Positions 1 to 9,342 of a DNA stretch of 64,000 bases are shown here, one piece after another (position 1 is the stretch's first letter; every line of letters begins with the position of its first letter). This stretch comes from Cryptomeria japonica (Eukaryota; Streptophyta; Pinopsida; Cupressales; Cupressaceae): positions 813,167,069-813,231,068 of the forward strand of contig NC_081414.1 in NCBI RefSeq assembly GCF_030272615.1. The letters run 5' to 3'. A program made the translations under genes and the position numbers. Under the pieces are notes generated by a model. The model did no database searches and had not been told where the DNA came from. It saw nothing but the letters and a program-made list of their open reading frames with translations.

Positions 1-139
1 TCAGGTACCTCTCCTATCTACAATAAGGTAGCTCCTCACTGTCATCTGACCATCCCGGACAATCACGATATGGCCTCCATATGAACTCTCTTAGTCTGTC
101 AAGCTCATGTCACCAATATAATATGTATCCAAAAGGACC

Positions 140-853
140 CTATCTCAGTGCTCCCCCATAGCAGTACACATATGGTCGATGTGGTACTACCTGTCTCTCT
201 ATAATCAATCGACATATGGCTATGTGCTCAAATGCCCATACCTGCAACAATGTGACTCCACAGCTCAAAGTCTGAACTCCCTGATATGCTATCTGATGCA
301 ACTGAAAATATAGCATAGCTAGTACACATGGTCCCCATGTGTACACCGTCCCCTCTGTCGCCATCTGCTCTAGCACTCTTCCCCATCCAATAGGGAATTC
401 ATGTCCTTGTTTGTCTCCTGCTAGTAGACATGCTATCACCACATATCGTCGATCATACTCTAATGCCATAGTCTCCCAGCCAATCTCCCTCTCCACGATA
501 TCCAGATCATCTGCATCACATTCAAATAATCTGCACAATGCGTCTCTCCCTGTCACTGGGTCATACTCTATCATCTCTCCCTGAATCAGAATGCGGAGGA
601 TATGCCATACATCCTCCAGTCTCACCGCCGCCTCTCCAGTCGCCAGATGGAAAGAGGAAGTCTTTGAATGCCATCGCTCTGCCAATGCGGTCAGCAGTCC
701 TGTGTTTACCCTAATCTCGGGCATGAACGTGACATAATATATTCCCAGTCCTGCTAATGTATCTTTGTCCGTGCTCCTGAGTCTATGTCGTAGCATGAAG
801 CAGTCAGGTCGGTTCTCCCGTGTGATCAACGGATACTGTCGACTCTGCATCAC
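140..853 (-). CDS. Plant mobile domain (PMD, aminotransferase-like) protein, antisense ORF of element 1
   Basis: This 237-residue open frame matches the plant mobile domain family (MAIN/MAIL-like). Family signatures include LLTALAERWHSKTSSFHLATGE followed by LEDVWHIL at about residues 53-87, and the GWGRVLEQM and TWGPCVLAMLY blocks at about 155-185. PMD proteins are nuclear and linked to silencing in plants; copies also travel inside transposable elements. It runs antisense to its host retrotransposon, between pol (outside the window) and the 3' LTR. The start may lie farther upstream, because the first 25 residues look less conserved. The frame stops at the low-coordinate end, where the second half of the PMD should continue, so the ORF is probably one exon or a truncated copy. 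Confidence 0.75.
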   Translation of the reverse strand: MMQSRQYPLITRENRPDCFMLRHRLRSTDKDTLAGLGIYYVTFMPEIRVNTGLLTALAERWHSKTSSFHLATGEAAVRLEDVWHILRILIQGEMIEYDPVTGRDALCRLFECDADDLDIVEREIGWETMALEYDRRYVVIACLLAGDKQGHEFPIGWGRVLEQMATEGTVYTWGPCVLAMLYFQLHQIAYQGVQTLSCGVTLLQVWAFEHIAICRLIIERQVVPHRPYVYCYGGALR

Positions 854-1679
854 AATTGGGGCACATTTTGCTAGTATTAGGGTTTGCTCCTATGGGTTGC
901 ATTTCCTCATTTTCATGTCCAAATCAGGGTGTTTTTCATCTAATCTGACCTATCCTACCCTTATCCCCCCTTTTCGGATCATTTGCATGCTGTTTTGGCC
1001 CAAAATTGAGTTCCCAATGCACAATTGCGCCTGTGTCAAGGAACCTGTGCCTCTATCATGTAACCTGCACCTGTGTCTCCCTACACAAGCACAGAAGACC
1101 CTACACAAGCATAGGATTCGCCCTACACAAGCGCATGAGTCCTTTTCTGCATCCCCTATGGGCCCCGCAATGTCCCGCAAGTGATCAAAATTCATGAAAT
1201 TGAAAATATGGGTTTTTGAGATACATATTGTTGCTCCTGCATCGTCCAGTCGTCTGAATGTGTGTACACATTCTCTGAGGTGATCTGCCATTGGAATGTT
1301 CGCCATCTATCTGCAAGTGTCCTTGTCCAGAGCAACAAATTCTCCTCTTTGGCTAGTGCAAATGAGCTCTTTTCACTTTCTTGGTCCCTTTTATAGATCT
1401 TTGTCAGTGCATAGATGGACGTGCACCCTCTCCATCTTATGTTGGTCACAGTCTTTTGCACCATAAATTTCTTGTCCTTCATGCATCCGATCTCTAATTG
1501 TCAGTCTGTTTGCTCCTATCATTTTCTATCATTTTTATCGATCAATTGGCCTCTTTTCTGCATGTTTCCGGCCAATTCCTCGAGGGGGCATGCATATGTC
1601 ATTGTCATTGTGTGGGGCATTTTCATTATTGTTCTTTGAAACAACGCTTAAAATTGCATTGTCTCAAAGAGGGGCAAAA
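854..1679. other. 3' untranslated region of Tat-like element 1 with short degenerate repeats
   Basis: No convincing gene. At 1021-1150 an 11-12 bp word, CCTACACAAGC, recurs in degenerate form (three clear copies between 1080 and 1132, plus CCTGTGTC variants before them). Short open frames here on both strands resemble nothing I know. The stretch ends in the polypurine tract before the 3' LTR. Confidence 0.5.
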
Positions 1680-2689
1680 TGTAGACACCTAAAAATGGTC
1701 AACGCTTGCGGAGTCATACTTTAACATTTGCGCATTGCCTCATTTTAGGTTTTTGCGTCGCATTAACATTTTCTCCTATGTTACACACTTGGTCTTTATC
1801 ATTTGCGAGCATCGAGTTGTTCTTCTACATTCTTCATTCATCTCGCTCTCAAATTTGGTCTTGTCGACAACACTCTCCAATCATGATTTTAATCGATCTT
1901 ATCCTATCGCATCAATGTGCGTGCTCATTTGTCATCATTTTGGACATCGTCAATCCTAATTAGGGTTTTGTCCTCTTACCAATCTTGTCATCTGGTGATC
2001 AATTTATCATCAAACCTTATCATTTTCAATCTTGTCGTTTTAACGATCGATTTGTCATGTTCGATCTTGTCATTTTGCGATCGATTTGTCATCGATTGTG
2101 GTCATTTTCAATATTGTCATTTTGCAATCTATTTTGTCATCGATTCTTGTTCGATCTTGTCATTTTGCGATCGATTTTTCATCAATCGTTGTTTGTCTCA
2201 ATTATGTCAATTTGGATCAATTTGTCATTGTTCCTCATCAATTGGCACATTTTATCAATCAAATCATTTATCACATTGGTCATTTATCAATTTAAAATCA
2301 TGATCGATATCAATTATCTTCAATCAAGACCTAATTGTCATTCTCGCATTGCTAATTCATCTTCTAGGGTTTCGTGATTTCATCATTTAACCTGGTTTGT
2401 CATTTCTTCCTTTAGGATTAATAAATTATTTATTTATCCTAAGTTTTCTTGTCACAATTAAATGTTCATTTAATTGGCTAATTATTCCTCTTTTTGTGAA
2501 TTAATTAATAAATGACAAATTATTAATTAATTTACCTAATTTCTAATTTCTATCAATTTCTTAATTCCTACATTCTTAATTCTCTAATTTCCTAATTTTC
2601 TAATTCCTAATTTCAATTCTCTCCTATTTCTCTCCTAAATTCATGGAAATGACATAGAAATTTGTCATAATTTGTCATAATTGACAATC

Positions 2690-2795
2690 AATCAATCCTT
2701 GCATAGCAATTTGTCATAAATTGTCATAAATCCTTGCATAGAAATTTGTCATAAATTGTCATAAATCCTTGCATAGCAATTTGTCATACACATGT
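2690..2795. repeat. 35-bp tandem repeat, about 3 copies
   Basis: The word TCCTTGCATAG recurs at 2696, 2731 and 2766, each followed by AATTTGTCAT. It lies inside the LTR, upstream of its TATA-like box. Confidence 0.75.
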
Positions 2796-2872
2796 CATAA
2801 TTTTGCTATTCTTGATTTGAATTTCCATTTGAATCTTTATCATGCTAATTTGATCTTTTTCTCCAATTTCTC

Positions 2873-2880
2873 TATAAATT
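2873..2880 (+). promoter_or_regulatory. TATA-like box of the LTR of element 1
   Basis: TATAAATT in a pyrimidine-rich context about 350 bp before the inferred LTR end, the expected place for the U3/R promoter. Confidence 0.4.
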
Positions 2881-3221
2881 GGATGAATTTCTTCAATCAA
2901 ACCCCTAATCAGATTATCGAATTTCTAATCAATCACGCTTCGAGTACTTTTGAGCAATTTTCTTACCTACTTGCTTTCAATCATGTATGTGCACTTGTAG
3001 GTGAGATCCACAACCAAACTATTTGAAGAGGAAAGAAGAACAATGGAGCCGCATGAAGGAAACATTTGGATTTACATCTAGTTTGCATAATCTTTTTGAA
3101 TGTTTTATCTTTATGTCTCTATTGGATGTGTTTAGGATATATCATTACAATGAGTTTTCATGATTGAGCTATGATTAGTATTTTGAATTGTTTGTGATGA
3201 TTTCCAGATTCCTAACGTACA

Positions 3222-3242
3222 GATCCAAATGTATATATTAAG
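3222..3242 (+). pseudogene. 21-bp sliver of copia reverse transcriptase between two insertions
   Basis: The seven codons at 3222-3242 read DPNVYIK, a motif usual just before the YVDD block of copia reverse transcriptase. The same frame resumes after the tandem LTR element at 6753 with HNEND and then ILYVDDL. The sliver is bounded on the left by the Tat LTR and on the right by the first LTR of the non-autonomous element. It is short, so chance cannot be excluded. Confidence 0.45.
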
Positions 3243-3586
3243 TGTTGGACTTATCTTTTATTAACTAATAATTATTTATTTAATTATTAATCTATTATAC
3301 TCTATGCTTAAGCTAAACTTAAGAATCTTATAATTCTTTAGGGTTTTCACCTTTAGGGTTTTCACCTTTAGGGTTTCGAGTATCCTCTTATAAGGATTAT
3401 CTCTTTGTATTTTCATAACAACTATAATCATTGAATTGCATTCTTGTAGCACAATCAATATGACTCCTCTTTTCTGGATCTCTGAATTCTCACCTCCATA
3501 GCTTGTTTGCTTCTCTCTTTCTATGACAGGTTTGCATGTAGGTGATCTTTGGGAGTTGTAGAGTTGAATTTTTCTCAACTCCAATA
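3243..3586 (+). repeat. LTR 1 of the tandem non-autonomous element
   Basis: 344 bp, about 15 bp longer than the other two because a TTTAGGGTTTTCACC unit is duplicated near 3340-3372. It is followed at once by the primer binding site. Confidence 0.85.
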
Positions 3587-3598
3587 TGGTATCAGAGC
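3587..3598 (+). other. Primer binding site, initiator tRNA-Met type
   Basis: TGGTATCAGAGC directly abuts the LTR end. The corresponding position after LTR 2 (5121) reads TGGAATGCCC, so the second unit has lost its primer site. Confidence 0.8.
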
Positions 3599-4791
3599 TC
3601 CAGATCTGCATGCCCTTGTTCTCTTCATGAGATATTTTGGGCCTTGTTTTTCATAGGGGTTTTTTGTTTTCAAAGCCAAAGGTTCCTTTTTGCACTCTGG
3701 GAGACATAACTTGAGCATCCGAACTCCATTTTTTGAAAAATGTATATCGTTGGAAAACTTGTTTTGTGTTCTTTCCATTCATATGAGTTTTATTTCCAGA
3801 TTCTGGTCCAGGTATATTTTATTTAGTTTTTTGCTTTTTAGCACTCTGGTGAATATCTTGGATGTTTCAGGTCCTAGGGTCTCTTTCTTTGAGTAGGATG
3901 TCTTGTCTTTTGTTGTTCTTTATGTTTCCAATTTTTTCTCTTATGATCATTGTAACATTTTATTCATGCAAATGCACTAAGAAAAAGTGTCATCATGCAT
4001 TGTATACTTGGGATCTTGCACATCTTGTGCCTCATTGTACATGCACTACTTATAAAGTGCCATTGGGGGGTTGATGTTTTTCATCTACCTTTGTCACGTG
4101 AGTGTTCCTTCCACGACATTATCCTCATGATGTGTGTCAACTGAGTGTTCCTTCCATGACACTATGTACTTTCTCTGCACCTTTGATGTTCTTGGTTCTT
4201 CGTCATGCAGTTCTTGTTGGCCGTTATTTTTAGTGTACCTATCTCTCTCCCTTTTCAGCATTATGGGGAGGTTTGTCCTGTTGGTTTTAATGCTTCTTTG
4301 GTTCGATTGATCAGCTCTTCAGGCTATGGTGTTTCATTCCATCTGTATCTTCGAGTTTAGTTGTTTGCCTTTGTTTTCCATCTGATTTGAGTAGTGTTAT
4401 TTGAGGGCACTCATGTAGATTACAGTCTTCTCTACCTAGTCATGTTCTCTTTTAGTGGAGGTTCTTCAGATCAGCAGTTACTCTTCGACAGTGTTTCCAG
4501 CTATCTCATGCTTCAGTGGTGTTCTTCATTCTCTTCTTTTTGTTCCTATCTTCTGGAACACTCTTGTTTGGAGGCTTCTTAGTCCTTCACTTGAGCTTTG
4601 ATCTCTTCTTAGAGAGGATTTTTGTTCCCACAAGGTTTTCTCCTTTTTTTCTACTTTACAGAGATTTTATTGTACTTGGGTACCTCATCAGGCCTAGTTG
4701 TCAGGACCCATTTTTGCTTTCCTTCATTTTTTATGTCTTTTTAGTCCTTAGTTGTTTTTTAGCTACTCCCTAAGTTCATCTTAAGGGGCAG

Positions 4792-5120
4792 TGTTGGAGT
4801 TATCTTTTATTAGCTAATAAATATTTATTTAATTATTAGTCTATTATACTCCATGCTTAAGCTAAACTTAGGAATCTTATAATTCTTTAGGTTTTTCACC
4901 TTTAGGGTTTTGAGTATTCTTTTATAAGGATTCTCTCTTTGTATTTTCATAACAACTATAATTATTGAATTGCATTCTTATTGCACAATCAATATGACTC
5001 CTCTTTTCTAGATCTTTGAATTCTGGCCTCCATAGCTTTTTTGCTTCTCTCCTTTTGTGACAGGTTTGCATGCAAGTGATCTTTGGGAGTTGTAGAGTTG
5101 ATTTTTCCTCTACTCCAATA
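4792..5120 (+). repeat. LTR 2 of the tandem non-autonomous element
   Basis: 329 bp, shared between the two interiors. It is preceded by a polypurine tract ending GGGGCAG. Confidence 0.85.
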
Positions 5121-6418
5121 TGGAATGCCCTAAAAGAGGGTTTTTTTTCTTTTGGCCATAACTTGGGCATACAGAGGCGTTTTTCGACAAATCTTATATC
5201 GTCAAAAAGCTCTTTCCGAGCTCTCTTTAGATTTGGAGGTTTGAACTTTTGATTTTTCTTTTTTGATGGTGTTTTTTTTTTTTTTTGTCAAAGCCAGAGG
5301 TTCCTTTTTGCACTCCGCGAGACATAACTTGAGCATCCAAACTCCATTTTTGGAAAACTTTATATCCTTGGAAAGCTTGTTTTGTGCACTTTCCATTCAT
5401 ATGAGTTTTCTTTCTAGATTTTTATTTAGTTTTTTTTTTCAACACTCTAGTGAATATCTTGGATGTTTCAGGTTTTGGGATCTCTTTCTTTGAGTAGGAT
5501 GTCTTGTCTTTGGTTGTTCTTTCTGCATTTTAAGCCTTGTGTCTCTTCTAATCATTGTAGACATTTTTTTGTAAGCATTTACTTTATGCAAACGCACTGA
5601 GATAAAGTGCCACTATACATTGTATACTTGGGATCTTGCACATCTTGTGCCTTATTGTACATGCACTAAATTATAAAGTGTCATTGGGGGGTTGATGTTT
5701 GCCTTTGTTTGCCATCTACCTTTATCATGTGAGTGTTCCTTTCATGACATTAGCCTCATGATGTGTGTCAAGTGATTGTTCCTTCCACGACACTATGTAC
5801 TTTTATGCACCTTTGGTGTTCCTGGTTCTTTGTCATGCAGTTCTTGTTGGTCGTTCTTTTCAGTGTACATGTCCCTCTCCCTTTAGAGCATTATCGAGAG
5901 GTTTGTCCTCTTGTTCTAATGCTTCCTTGGTTTGATTGATCATCTCTTTAGGCTTTGGTATTTCATGTCATTTGTATCTTCGAGTTCAGTTGTTTGCCTT
6001 TGTTTGCCATTTGATTCGAGTAGTGTCATTTGAGGGCACTCATGTACATTACAATATTCTCTACCTGGTCATTTTCTATTTTAGTGGAGGTTCTTTAGAT
6101 CAACAGTTACTCTTTGACAGTGTTTGAACTATTCCATGCTTCAGTGGTGTTCATCACTCTCTTCTTTTTGTTCCTATCTTTTGGAACTCTTGTTTGGAGG
6201 CGTCTTAGTCCTTTACTTGAGCTTTCATCTCTTCTTGGAGAGGATTTTTGTTTCCACAGGGTTTTCTCCTTTTCCTCCACTTTACAAAGATTTTATTGTA
6301 CCCAATACCTCATCAGGCCTAGTTGTCGGGACCCATTGTTGCTTTCCTGCATTTTTTACATGGTTTTTTAGTCCTTAGTTGTTTTTTAGCTACTCCCTAA
6401 GTTCATCTTAAGGGGGAG

Positions 6419-6747
6419 TGTTGGAGTTATCTTTTATTAGCTAATAATTATTTATTTAATTATTAGTCTATTATACTCTATGCTTAAACTAAACTTAGGA
6501 ATCTTATAATTCTTTAGGGTTTTCACCTTTAGGGTTTTGAGTATCCTCTTATAAGGATTCTCTCTTTGTATTTTCATAACAACTATAATTATTGAATTGC
6601 ATTCTTGTTGCACAATGAATATGACTCCTCATTTTTGGATCTCTGAATTATGACCTCCATAGCTTTTTTGCTTCTCTCTTTCTATGATAGGTTTGCTTGT
6701 AGGTGATCTTTGGGAGCTATAGAGTTGATTTTTCCTCAACTCCAATA
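6419..6747 (+). repeat. LTR 3 of the tandem non-autonomous element
   Basis: 329 bp with the same ends as LTR 2, preceded by the polypurine tract CTTAAGGGGGAG. Copia coding sequence resumes 5 bp after it. Confidence 0.85.
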
Positions 6748-6752
6748 TTAAA

Positions 6753-7662
6753 CATAACGAAAATGACATTGTGATTATTATTTTATATGTAGATGATTTA
6801 ATTCTAACTTCAACTTCCAATAATTTGATTTCTAAAATTAAGTTTCAACTTAATCAAAAATTTCAAATGATTGATTTAGGAATTTTACATTATTTTTTTG
6901 CAATGCAAATTTGGCAAACAAGTAATGGTATTTTTCTATCTCAAAGTAAATATGCTCAAGATCTTTTAGACAAGTTTAAAATGAAGGATTATAATCATGT
7001 TTCTACTCCATGTGAATTAGGCACAAAGTTAATGCTTGATATGCAAACTTTGTTAGTTGATGCTACTTTATATAGACAACTAGTTGGAAGTTTAAAATAT
7101 TTAACTCTTACTAGACCAGATATTGCTTATAGTGTGGGTTTAGTTTGTAGATTTATGTCTAAACCTCAACAAACTCACTTTAAAGTTGCAAAAAGAATTT
7201 TGAGATATATTAAAGGAACTCTTGATGTTGGTTTATTTTATGATGCAAATTATGATTTTACTTTAAAAGGATTTACTGATTCAGATCTAGGGGGAGATCC
7301 CAATGATGGGAAATCTACTTGTGGATATTTTTTATTTGTTGGTTTAGGTGCTATTTTTGAATAGTAAGAAACAACAGTCTAATTCACTTGGATCCACCAA
7401 AGCTGAATATAAAGGATCCACTAATGCCTCTAAAGAAGCCTTATGACTTAGAATATTTCTTGAGTATTTGGGGCTACCTCAACAAGATCCAACACCTTTG
7501 TATTGTGACAATCAAAGTGTCATTGCCTTGGCTAAGAATCATATCTTCCATGCAAAAGCCAAACTTATTGCTCTCCAACACACTTTATTAGAGAACAAAT
7601 TGAAGACAAGCAAGTTTCCCTTCTATATTACAAGGGCAAAGATCAAGTTGCAGATATTCTAA
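6753..7662 (+). pseudogene. Ty1/copia reverse transcriptase-RNase H fragment
   Basis: The frame opens at the catalytic ILYVDDL block and runs through LGILHYFFAMQI, SQSKYAQDLL, TRPDIAYSVG and RILRYIKGTLDVGL, the usual copia RT C-terminus. RNase H follows (DSDLGGDPNDGKSTCGY), then a frameshift near 7365, STKAEYKGST, and a further shift into LYCDNQSVIALAKN. The 5' part (gag, protease, integrase, RT fingers) is absent here, displaced by insertion of the tandem LTR element and element 1. In the RNase H the usual TDADWAG reads TDSDLGG. It is non-functional. Confidence 0.85.
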
Positions 7663-7766
7663 CAAATCCACTTTGTAAAGAAAAGTTCCAATTTCATTGT
7701 AAAAATATTGGATTGGAACCCATTGAAGGGTTTGATGTAAACTCCCAAAGTAAATCTTAAGGGAGG
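7663..7766 (+). other. 3' end of copia element with polypurine tract
   Basis: Short untranslated stretch ending in AAATCTTAAGGGAGG, a typical copia polypurine tract, immediately before the TGTTAGAATA LTR start. Confidence 0.7.
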
Positions 7767-9119
7767 TGTTAGAATATTTAATATTTACTTGGCTTAGGTT
7801 TATTTGTATTTAATTTGGGATAATCTTTTGCAATCCCTACACATAATTTGTCCTCTAAAACATGTGTGAGGACAAGTTATTTCTTTTATTTTCCTTTATT
7901 AAGGAATATGTTGGTATTTTGGATATGTTGATATGGTTTTGTCATTGATGTCAACACTTATTAACTCTGGTTAGCCTACTAGCACTTGGAGAATTGGCAA
8001 TGTTCACCAGCAAGCAAGTGACTTATGCACAGTCACTGGTATCTTATTCACCGGCAGAATAAATTGTTCACCGGCACTTGGAATGACATGGAAAACACTT
8101 GGTTATGTCAAAGACATCATTTGGACACTTTATCTTGGATATTTGTTCATTGGTATATTCATGTTTACATATTTGTTGTTACCGGCAAATAGGTCCAAGA
8201 TAAACACCGACAGGCTTATCTATTCCATATCAGCACGGCATGCTATGGAGACGATTTATTATTGTTGTAAATGCATTAAGCCGACATGTTGAATTGGATA
8301 TTGCATTGGTTATTGATTTACTTGTAAATTGTTTTATTGTAATATCTTTTGTAAAGCTGACCTATACATTTTGGTCCTAGGTTTTGGTATAAATGTAAGA
8401 TCGACATGCAATTGGGAAAAGATTTGGTATTAAGGTATATGCAAGAATAAACAGAGCAATACATGTAGACATCATTTGAAGGTTGAAGGAAGGTTTTTGT
8501 GAAAATAGATCAGAACTACACCGGTACTGAATCCAACATTTGAAGATGTTATTTTGAGCTGTACATCATTATTGGATTTAACCATCCAATTGTAGTCAGT
8601 GTGACTCCCATTTGTGTTTGAGCAATGAGCTCTAGGCGCTTGGCCTTTCTACATGTGCAGACCCCCTACTGTATACACATACTATCTATAGTAGTATCAT
8701 CTGATTGTGGGTAAGGTTTCCCACTGTGGTTTTCCCCTTATAGGGTTTCCACGTACAAATATTGGTGTTATGTGTTGTGGATGTTATTGTCTTTCTATTT
8801 CATGCATTAATCTTTACCGGTACTACAATTAACTAATAAGTTGTCTACTGGCATTAAGTTTGGTTTACCAGTATTAAGCATTAAGTTTGGTTAAGTTGTT
8901 TTTGGTTTGAATTTATTAGACAACTGATTCCCCACCCCCCTCTCAGTTGTCTTCGGGACCTAACAGAATATTAATGTATCCTCCTTAAGAGGATGTTGAC
9001 ACATTGCACAAACATATTATGAATGGTGGCATTCATATATTTGGGAGTTACTTTGTGGGTGTATGCAACAAAGTTGTGGTACCAAAAAGGTACCACACTT
9101 CAAGAAACAATTATCATAA
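7767..9119 (+). repeat. 3' LTR of the copia fragment, interrupted
   Basis: Starts TGTTAGAATATTTAATATTT after the polypurine tract. It is split by a solo LTR at 7909-8965 and resumes at 8966-8970. The end is not identifiable; the sequence runs up to the palindrome at 9120, which may have replaced or cut the LTR end. Confidence 0.6.
7909..8965 (+). mobile_element. Solo LTR (copia-type) with 5-bp target duplication
   Basis: Begins TGTTGGTATTTTGG and ends GGGACCTAACA, with GAATA directly repeated on both sides (7904-7908 and 8966-8970). Length is 1057 bp with no coding capacity. The 3' part has the C-run CCCCACCCCCCTCTCAG typical of the copia LTRs elsewhere in the window. It is what remains after recombination between the two LTRs of a full element. 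Confidence 0.85.
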
Positions 9120-9188
9120 GGCGCGCGCCCTATAGGCTTGGTGTGTCAAGCCTTAGGCTTGGCACACCAAGCCTATAGGGAGTGCGCC
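9120..9188. repeat. Palindrome, candidate left end of a DNA transposon
   Basis: Arms CCCTATAGGCTTGGTGTG (9128-9145) and its exact complement (9163-9180). The 17-bp centre is itself palindromic except for one pair. Outside the arms GGCGCGCG and AGTGCGCC are partly complementary. The start codon of the 7-exon gene lies about 155 bp to the right. Confidence 0.7.
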
Positions 9189-9342
9189 ATATTGCCTTTT
9201 GAAACCTTAAAAAAACACAAGTCCGCATTCTGCACTCCCAAACCCGTGTTTTGGTGATTTGGGGTGCCATTTTCATGCGCTCGCCCTTTCTAGAAGCTTG
9301 ATATTGGGTACTAAGTTGTCCAACTCTCATCAAAATTTTGTC

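Larger units (their letters stand above)
1..3221 (+). mobile_element. Tat-like Ty3/gypsy element 1, 3' part only
   Basis: Only the 3' end of the element lies in the window: an antisense PMD ORF, an untranslated stretch, a polypurine tract at 1666-1679 (AAAGAGGGGCAAAA) and a 3' LTR starting TGTAGAC. The same order, antisense PMD then polypurine tract then TGTAGAC, occurs twice more in the window (near 46338 and 63601), and the copy ending at 63601 carries full gypsy gag-pol, which assigns this one to the same lineage. The right end is inferred: TACA at 3218-3221 mirrors the TGTA start, and copia reverse-transcriptase codons begin immediately after it. Confidence 0.7.
1680..3221 (+). repeat. 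3' LTR of Tat-like element 1
   Basis: The LTR begins TGTAGACACC directly after a polypurine tract. The proposed end, CGTACA at 3216-3221, gives TGTA/TACA termini and a length of 1542 bp, comparable to the 1473-bp LTR of element 3 (46377-47849). A TATA-like box lies at 2873-2880. The interior is AT-rich, with many GTCAT words (about 1980-2350) and a 35-bp tandem repeat near 2690-2790. The start is secure; the end is inferred. Confidence 0.6.
3243..6747 (+). mobile_element. Tandem non-autonomous LTR element (3 LTRs, 2 internal regions)
   Basis: Three homologous LTRs (3243-3586, 4792-5120, 6419-6747) alternate with two homologous non-coding interiors (3587-4791 and 5121-6418). LTRs start TGTTGGAGTT (first copy TGTTGGACTT) and end AACTCCAATA, giving near-perfect terminal inverted repeats. 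The first interior begins with a tRNA-iMet primer site, TGGTATCAGAGC. LTRs 2 and 3 are preceded by polypurine tracts (CTTAAGGGGCAG, CTTAAGGGGGAG). No gag or pol frame exists, so it is a TRIM/LARD-type passenger, presumably mobilised by a copia element. Flanks TTAAG (3238-3242) and TTAAA (6748-6752) form a target duplication with one mismatch. Confidence 0.85.

Noticed and set aside
1917-2377. Overlapping + frames of about 130 residues in the LTR of element 1
   Set aside because: Produced by repeated GTCAT/CGATC words; several frames are equally open, and no domain is visible.
3587-3598. tRNA gene suggested by TGGTATCAGAGC
   Set aside because: Only the short primer binding site is present; no cloverleaf can be formed from the flanking sequence.
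3276-3611. Minus-strand 111-residue frame
   Set aside because: Antisense to the first LTR of the non-autonomous element; no homology.
7388-7591. + frame separate from copia RNase H
   Set aside because: Out-of-frame reading of the decayed copia RNase H; the correct pieces lie in the adjacent frames.
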